From assembly GCA_045656345.1 (NCBI GenBank), contig JAZOQZ010000117.1, forward strand, positions 1 through 11,248: a stretch of DNA of 11,248 nucleotides. The letters run 5' to 3'. This document shows positions 6,689 to 11,248 of this stretch, in pieces. Position 1 is the stretch's first letter. Every line of letters starts with the position of its first letter. Origin of the DNA: SIG452 sp045656345 (GTDB taxonomy: Bacteria; Bacillota; Clostridia; UMGS1840). The notes under the pieces were generated by a model. That model worked only from the letters and a program-made list of their open reading frames with translations, made no database searches and was not told where the DNA came from. A program made the position numbers and the translations under genes.

Positions 6689-7552
6689 ATGCTTTGGAAT
6701 CGTGCAAAAACTATTTTAATTGTGGCGTTTTTTCTCATTAATTTGCTGTTGCTTCATTATTTATTGGCAGACCGTTTTCAGGATAACAGCAAAGCGTTGC
6801 AGGATTTAACTGCAGTGCTTGCAGATAACGGAGTCCATTTGCGGGTAGACAAAATGCCTGCCACTTTGGAGAAACTTCGTGTGCCGGAGCTCTCCTCTCT
6901 GACGGTTTCTGAATCTTTGGCAAACAAGCTGATGCAAAATCCCATTGCTGTGGAAAACGGGTTTGAAAACGAAGCACACACCTGCAGGCTGGAGCTTCGG
7001 GACGGAATGTTTTTCTATCGGAACGACTCCCCCGAAGAAGCCGGATTTTATAACGTGAATACCGAAAACGCCGTTTCTAAAATCCGTCCGTATTTAGATG
7101 AGCTTGGCGTGGGGCATCTTGCCTATGCGGTGAGCGTTTCTCAGATTGGAGAAGACACGGTGGTGGAATATGCATACCGTATCGGAGATTATAAACTGTT
7201 TGCTTCCCGTTTTTCGGTGACTGTCACTAAAAACGGTATCAAGCAAATCAAAGGCTTCTTGGGAACCGAAAACAGAGATAACGGTTATGCCTATCAGCTT
7301 TCCGGTTTGGACACGGTGCTCCTGAGTCTGGCACAGAACAACTTAGAAGGCGTGGAAATCACGCACATTGAATTGGGGTATTACTTAATCAATTATCGGG
7401 ATGCATTGATTTCTCAGGCGATTCCGGTGTATCGCTTACGAACTTCCCGGGGAGAATATATCTTAGATGCCAGAGACGGTGTGGAATATACCGAACGCAT
7501 CCTTTCGGGGGATATGAAGGAGGTTAATCATGAAGAAATTTTTATTGATTGA
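6689..7552 (+). CDS. yycI: YycI-family regulator (WalK accessory protein)
   Basis: The 287-residue length is close to Bacillus YycI (about 280). The N-terminus, MLWNRAKTILIVAFFLINLL, closely follows the YycI signature (short W-x-x-x-K-T/S-I head then one membrane helix, about 7-27). The remaining roughly 260 residues are predicted to be extracytoplasmic. The C-terminal portion (about 205-270) has a PepSY-like look: a polar linker, IPVYRL (245-250), then GEYILDARDG (255-264). With YycH it forms the membrane complex that tunes WalK activity. The ATG at 6689 has GGAAGGAGGAG (from 6673) directly upstream. The reading frame stays open back to 6494, but that part overlaps yycH and lacks a ribosome site. 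It lies 34 bases after the yycH-like gene, and its last 23 bases overlap polA. Confidence 0.8.
   Translation: MLWNRAKTILIVAFFLINLLLLHYLLADRFQDNSKALQDLTAVLADNGVHLRVDKMPATLEKLRVPELSSLTVSESLANKLMQNPIAVENGFENEAHTCRLELRDGMFFYRNDSPEEAGFYNVNTENAVSKIRPYLDELGVGHLAYAVSVSQIGEDTVVEYAYRIGDYKLFASRFSVTVTKNGIKQIKGFLGTENRDNGYAYQLSGLDTVLLSLAQNNLEGVEITHIELGYYLINYRDALISQAIPVYRLRTSRGEYILDARDGVEYTERILSGDMKEVNHEEIFID
7517..7523 (+). promoter_or_regulatory. polA ribosome binding site inside yycI
   Basis: AAGGAGG lies within the yycI coding region, 6 bases before the polA ATG. Ribosomes finishing yycI pass through it, so the two genes are likely to be translationally coupled. Confidence 0.85.
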
Positions 7553-10013
7553 TGCCAACAGTATCTTAAACCGTGCCTTTTATGCCATCCGTCCCTTAAC
7601 CAATCCGGAGGGATTAAACACCAACGGGATTTTCGGATTTTTAAATATTCTCTTAAAAGAATTGGAAGAAGAAAAACCGGATTTGATTGCTTGCTGTTTT
7701 GACGTGTCCCGCGTGACATTTCGAACCTCCATGTATGACGATTATAAGGGGACAAGAAAAGAAACACCGCCTGAATTAAAAGAACAGTTTGCTCCCTTAA
7801 AAGAGCTTCTGTCTGCTATGAATATTGCTGTTTTGGAAAAAGAAAACTACGAAGCAGACGACATTATCGGAACCCTTTCCCGCATTTGCTCAGAACATAA
7901 GACCGAGTGCCTTATTTTAACAGGGGATAAGGACGATTTGCAGCTGGTGGATGAGTATGTGAATGTGAAGCTCATCATCACCCGAATGGGAAAAACCGAA
8001 ACCACAAGAATGGATATTGCCGCCGTTGCGGAAAAATACGAAGGATTAGCCCCTAAGGACTTAATTGAATTAAAAGCGATTATGGGGGACAAATCGGATA
8101 ATATTCCGGGTGTTGCAGGGATTGGCGAAGTGGGCGGTTTAAAGCTTATTTCGGAATTTAAAACCCTGGAAGGTATCTATGAAAATATTGACTTGGTAAA
8201 AGAAAGCCTTCGAAAAAAACTGCTTGCGGATAAAGAGAATGCCTTCTTATCCCGTGATTTGGGCAGAATTTTCCGTGAGGTTCCTATTGATACCGAACTG
8301 GACCATTATGGTGTGCAACCCTATAACATTCCTGAGCTTGATAAAATGCTCACAAAGCTTAACTTCCTGAGTTTTAAAAACCGTTTAATCGGTGAAGAAC
8401 GTGCAAAGCCTCAGGAAGAAATTTTGTTGCTGGATGCAGATAAGTTTTTTGAAAACCTGCCGACTGACACCGTATATTACCTTTTAGATGAAGACGGTTT
8501 TTTGGTAAGTGAGAACGAGAATGTTTATCGGATTGCCAAAGAAGACAGCCGTTTTTTGGAATTATTAAAAAATACCCATATCACAAAAGTGACGGCAGGG
8601 GTAAAAGCACAGCTTCATAGCGGACTTTTGATCTCGGAGCCGTACTCTGATGTGCTTTTGAGTGCCTATGTGTGCGACCCTCGTTTCAATGATGGAGATT
8701 TCGCTAAAATTTACCGTCAGTTCACAGATGTTTTCGCAGAGAATACTCCTTCATTCGCAAAATATCTGCCCACTCTTTCTAAAAAACTGTCAGAAGAAGT
8801 GATGGTAAAAGACTTGTTTTATATCGACGATATGGAGCATCATCTGATTAGCGTGCTATACGGTATGGAATCCCAAGGGGTCAAGATTGACGAAGCTCAT
8901 CTTAGCGAGCTTTCTGCCTTTTTATCTCAGAAAACCGAAGAGTTGGCACAAAAAATCTATGAGCAGGCAGGAGAATCTTTTAATATTCTTTCTCCCAAAC
9001 AACTTGGTACCATACTGTTTGAAAAGCTGGAGCTTCCTGCAGTGAAGAAAACCAAGTCAGGCTATTCCACCAATGCAGAAGTGCTGGAAAAATTAAGCGG
9101 AATGCATCCCATTATTGAGCTGGTGAAAGAATACCGTCAGGTGACTAAATTAAATTCCACCTATGTGGAAGGTTTCCGCTCTGCTATGGATGAAAAGGGA
9201 ATTCTTCGCACCACCTATCAGCAGACACTAACCCAGACAGGAAGACTTTCTTCCACCGAACCGAACCTGCAGAATATTCCCATCCGCACCGAAGAAGGCA
9301 GGAAAATTCGTCAGGTGATTCTGCCGAAAAATGACTTATTCATTTCTGCCGACTATTCTCAGATTGAGCTTCGTGTGTTGGCACATATTTCAGAAGACGA
9401 AAACTTAATTGCCGCATTTATGGACGGAGAAGATGTTCACACCTCCACCGCAAAACGTATCTTTGCCACAGAGGAAGTCACATCTGAACACCGCCGTGCC
9501 GCAAAAGCGGTCAATTTCGGTTTGATTTACGGAAAAGGTGCCTTCTCTCTGGCAAAAGATCTTGGCATCAGCCGTTATGAAGCCCAGGAATATATCAAGC
9601 GTTATCTGGGGCAGTATCCCAAAGTGGAAACCTATATGGCAAAGGTGATTGAAGATGCCACCCGTGATGGATACACCAAAACTTTGTATCACCGCATCCG
9701 ATATTTCCCTGAGCTCAATGGAAGTAACCATATGATGAGAGAAGCAGGCAAACGTGCGGCGTTAAACAGCCCCATTCAGGGCACTGCCGCGGATATTATT
9801 AAATTGGCGATGCTTCGTGTGGCAGAGGCGTTAAAACCCTACAAGAGTAAGCTCTCTCTGCAGATTCACGACGAATTGGTTATCGACTGCGTGAAGGAAG
9901 AAGAAGAGGAAGTGAAAAAATTGCTCCGAGACTGTATGGAAAATGCAGTCAGCCTGGCAGTTCCCTTGACCGTTTCCATTTCTTCAGGGAAAAATTTAGA
10001 CGATTGTAAATAA
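7530..10013 (+). CDS. polA: DNA polymerase I
   Basis: This enzyme removes RNA primers, matures Okazaki fragments and fills repair gaps. The order of domains is a 5'-nuclease (about 1-290; acidic residues in LLIDAN at 5-10, EADD at 108-111, TGDKDD at 131-136, GDKSDNIPG at 186-194), a shortened middle domain (about 296-440) and the polymerase (about 440-827). The polymerase carries TGRLSS (570-575), motif A DYSQIELR (608-615, D608), the O-helix RRAAKAVNFGLIYG (655-668; K659, F663, Y667) and motif C QIHDEL (778-783, D781). Phe at the E. coli 762 equivalent predicts normal discrimination against dideoxynucleotides. The middle domain has no DxE or other proofreading exonuclease motifs, as is usual in Firmicutes. 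At 827 residues the protein is about 50 shorter than Bacillus Pol I. It is the last gene of the operon and starts inside yycI. Confidence 0.97.
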   Translation: MKKFLLIDANSILNRAFYAIRPLTNPEGLNTNGIFGFLNILLKELEEEKPDLIACCFDVSRVTFRTSMYDDYKGTRKETPPELKEQFAPLKELLSAMNIAVLEKENYEADDIIGTLSRICSEHKTECLILTGDKDDLQLVDEYVNVKLIITRMGKTETTRMDIAAVAEKYEGLAPKDLIELKAIMGDKSDNIPGVAGIGEVGGLKLISEFKTLEGIYENIDLVKESLRKKLLADKENAFLSRDLGRIFREVPIDTELDHYGVQPYNIPELDKMLTKLNFLSFKNRLIGEERAKPQEEILLLDADKFFENLPTDTVYYLLDEDGFLVSENENVYRIAKEDSRFLELLKNTHITKVTAGVKAQLHSGLLISEPYSDVLLSAYVCDPRFNDGDFAKIYRQFTDVFAENTPSFAKYLPTLSKKLSEEVMVKDLFYIDDMEHHLISVLYGMESQGVKIDEAHLSELSAFLSQKTEELAQKIYEQAGESFNILSPKQLGTILFEKLELPAVKKTKSGYSTNAEVLEKLSGMHPIIELVKEYRQVTKLNSTYVEGFRSAMDEKGILRTTYQQTLTQTGRLSSTEPNLQNIPIRTEEGRKIRQVILPKNDLFISADYSQIELRVLAHISEDENLIAAFMDGEDVHTSTAKRIFATEEVTSEHRRAAKAVNFGLIYGKGAFSLAKDLGISRYEAQEYIKRYLGQYPKVETYMAKVIEDATRDGYTKTLYHRIRYFPELNGSNHMMREAGKRAALNSPIQGTAADIIKLAMLRVAEALKPYKSKLSLQIHDELVIDCVKEEEEEVKKLLRDCMENAVSLAVPLTVSISSGKNLDDCK

Positions 10014-10020
10014 AAACAAA

Positions 10021-10047
10021 AAAACGGTATCTTTTGATACCGTTTTT
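10021..10047. terminator. Bidirectional terminator between polA and rarA
   Basis: ACGGTATC (10024-10031) pairs perfectly with GATACCGT (10036-10043) around TTTT. An A run precedes the stem and a T run follows it, so the structure gives a stem plus U-tract on both strands. It serves convergent polA and rarA. Confidence 0.92.
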
Positions 10048-10051
10048 ATTT

Positions 10052-11248
10052 TTATCTTTTTTTCTTAGTCCAAAGAGCGTCTATTTTTTTTGCGTAATTT
10101 ACAATTTCGTTTTCGAATTTATTATCGCAGGGGAAATAATAGCTTTTTTCCAGAATTTCGTCGGGCAAATACTGCTGGGGCACATAATGATTGGGGAAAT
10201 TGTGGGGATACTGATATCCTTGGGCACGTCCCAATTTTTGTGCACCGCCGTAGTGACCGTCTTTCAGATGAGCGGGGATATCGCCTGTGTGAGAATGTTC
10301 CACATCGGATAGCGCCGCATCAATGCTTGTGATTACGGAATTGGATTTGGGTGCTGTTGCCAATAGAATTACCGCTTGTGCCAGGGGGATTCTTGCTTCG
10401 GGGAATCCCAACTGAAATGCCGCATCCACGCAGGATTTCACGATAGAAACCGCCTGAGGGTAGGCAAGACCGATGTCTTCTGATGCCATGACCTGAATTC
10501 TTCTGCAGATGGAAATCAAATCACCTCCTGCAATCAGGCGTGCTAAGTAGTGCAGTGCTGCATCAGGGTCGCTTCCGCGGATGGATTTCTGCAAGGCAGA
10601 AAGCACATCGTAGTGACTGTCGCCGTCTTTATCGTAACGGAATGCTTTTTTGGAGGTGGCGCGTTCCACATCTTCTAAAGTCACTGTGGTGGTGCCGTCT
10701 TTATCCAGTTTGGCAATCATGGAACACATTTCCACAGTGTTTAATGCTTTTCTGCAATCGCCTCCTGAGGTGGTTGCAATATGGGAGATGGCTTCCTCCG
10801 AGAAAGTAATCGCCATATCCTCTTGCAGCAGGGAAATCGCCCGTTTTACCGCATCTTTGATATCTTCTTCGGATAACTCCTGAAACTCAAACACAGTGCA
10901 TCGGGATAAGAGGGCATTGTAGATATAAAAATAGGGATTCTCAGTGGTGGAGGCAATTAAGGTGATGTCTCCCTTTTCCACATATTCCAATAAGGATTGT
11001 TGTTGCTTCTTATTGAAATTCTGAATTTCGCCTAAATACAACACCACGCCGTTTTGGGCTTCAAAACCGTCTAAGTCTGCGATAATGGACTTAATGTCGG
11101 AAACGGAGGCGTTGGTGGCATTTAATTTATACAGTTTTTTATTGATATTTTTCGCAATCAGATTGGCAACCGTGGTTTTGCCTGTTCCGGAGGGGCCATA
11201 AAAAATCATATTGGGAAGATTCATTTCGCTCTGTTTTGCCCGTTTTAG
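10052..11248 (-). CDS. rarA: Replication-associated recombination protein A (RarA/MgsA), 5' end missing
   Basis: This AAA+ ATPase of the clamp-loader-like RarA/MgsA/WRNIP1 family acts at stalled replication forks. The frame is open to the right edge (LKRAKQSE precedes the first visible Met). Family proteins have roughly 40 residues before this point, so the true start lies outside the window. Numbering from the Met at 11224: Walker A GPSGTGKT (10-17), Walker B-like VVLYLGEI (60-67), sensor 1 ASTTEN (91-96), a likely arginine finger R108 in LLSR, and sensor 2 GGDCRKALN (154-162). The RarA-specific C-terminal region follows: KSIRGSDPDAALHYLARL (213-230), EDIGLAYPQA (249-258), PEARIPLAQA (275-284), PAHLKDGHYG and the VPQQYLPD end. 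The canonical Walker B aspartate is Gly here (G65, codon GGC at 11032-11030), while the catalytic Glu E66 is present. It is convergent with polA. Confidence 0.94.
   Translation of the reverse strand, partial: LKRAKQSEMNLPNMIFYGPSGTGKTTVANLIAKNINKKLYKLNATNASVSDIKSIIADLDGFEAQNGVVLYLGEIQNFNKKQQQSLLEYVEKGDITLIASTTENPYFYIYNALLSRCTVFEFQELSEEDIKDAVKRAISLLQEDMAITFSEEAISHIATTSGGDCRKALNTVEMCSMIAKLDKDGTTTVTLEDVERATSKKAFRYDKDGDSHYDVLSALQKSIRGSDPDAALHYLARLIAGGDLISICRRIQVMASEDIGLAYPQAVSIVKSCVDAAFQLGFPEARIPLAQAVILLATAPKSNSVITSIDAALSDVEHSHTGDIPAHLKDGHYGGAQKLGRAQGYQYPHNFPNHYVPQQYLPDEILEKSYYFPCDNKFENEIVNYAKKIDALWTKKKR

Noticed and set aside
8415..8850. Loss of proofreading exonuclease motifs in Pol I as a novelty
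   Set aside because: A degenerate 3'-5' exonuclease domain is normal for Pol I of Firmicutes, so it is described in the gene entry but is not a finding.
10034..10312. Plus-strand open frame with hydrophobic residues opposite the 3' end of rarA
   Set aside because: It lies antisense to a well-conserved RarA C-terminus, has no ribosome site and overlaps the terminator. It is a frame shadow.
1..11248. CRISPR array, tRNA or rRNA gene, insertion sequence, phage or toxin-antitoxin module
   Set aside because: I looked for regular spaced repeats, transposase motifs with terminal inverted repeats, and tRNA-like cloverleaf ends with CCA, and saw none. All long open frames belong to core genes.

Overview
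The window reads as chromosomal core sequence from a low-to-moderate GC Bacillota bacterium, most likely an anaerobic member of the Clostridia. Evidence for this is the strong GGAGG-type ribosome binding sites, TTGACA/TATAAT-type promoters, a T-box riboswitch in front of the isoleucyl-tRNA synthetase gene, a Firmicutes-style Pol I without exonuclease motifs, and YycH/YycI-like proteins. There are no insertion sequences, phage genes, CRISPR arrays, tRNAs or rRNAs. No species can be named from the sequence alone.

Layout, left to right. Positions 1-88 hold what may be the last codons of an upstream gene, then a clear terminator. Positions 108-463 hold a promoter and a T-box leader with an ATC (Ile) specifier, which controls ileS (503-3616), a type 2 (eukaryote-like) isoleucyl-tRNA synthetase. 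A putative promoter and a hairpin leader precede uppP (3747-4577), an undecaprenyl-diphosphate phosphatase, which ends in a terminator. A regulatory region follows (about 4660-4750) with three tandem TGTAAN half-sites at 11-bp spacing. These match the published WalR/YycF recognition pattern and lie around an extended -10 promoter. The operon downstream encodes a secreted single-domain Ig-like protein (4821-5270), a YycH-like protein (5296-6654), a YycI-family protein (6689-7552) and DNA polymerase I (polA, 7530-10013, overlapping yycI by 23 bases). A terminator that works in both directions separates polA from a convergent rarA/mgsA gene on the minus strand (10052-11248), whose 5' end lies beyond the window.

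Functional theme. UppP recycles the lipid carrier for cell-wall synthesis. YycH and YycI are membrane-anchored modulators of the WalKR cell-wall two-component system. Here yycHI is not next to walRK but sits in an operon headed by a small secreted Ig-like protein and ending in polA. Its promoter carries WalR-like boxes, which suggests feedback of WalR on its own accessory proteins. This arrangement is the most promising lead in the window. The other notable signals are a divergent T-box sequence with an extended antiterminator helix and a Walker B Asp-to-Gly substitution in RarA.
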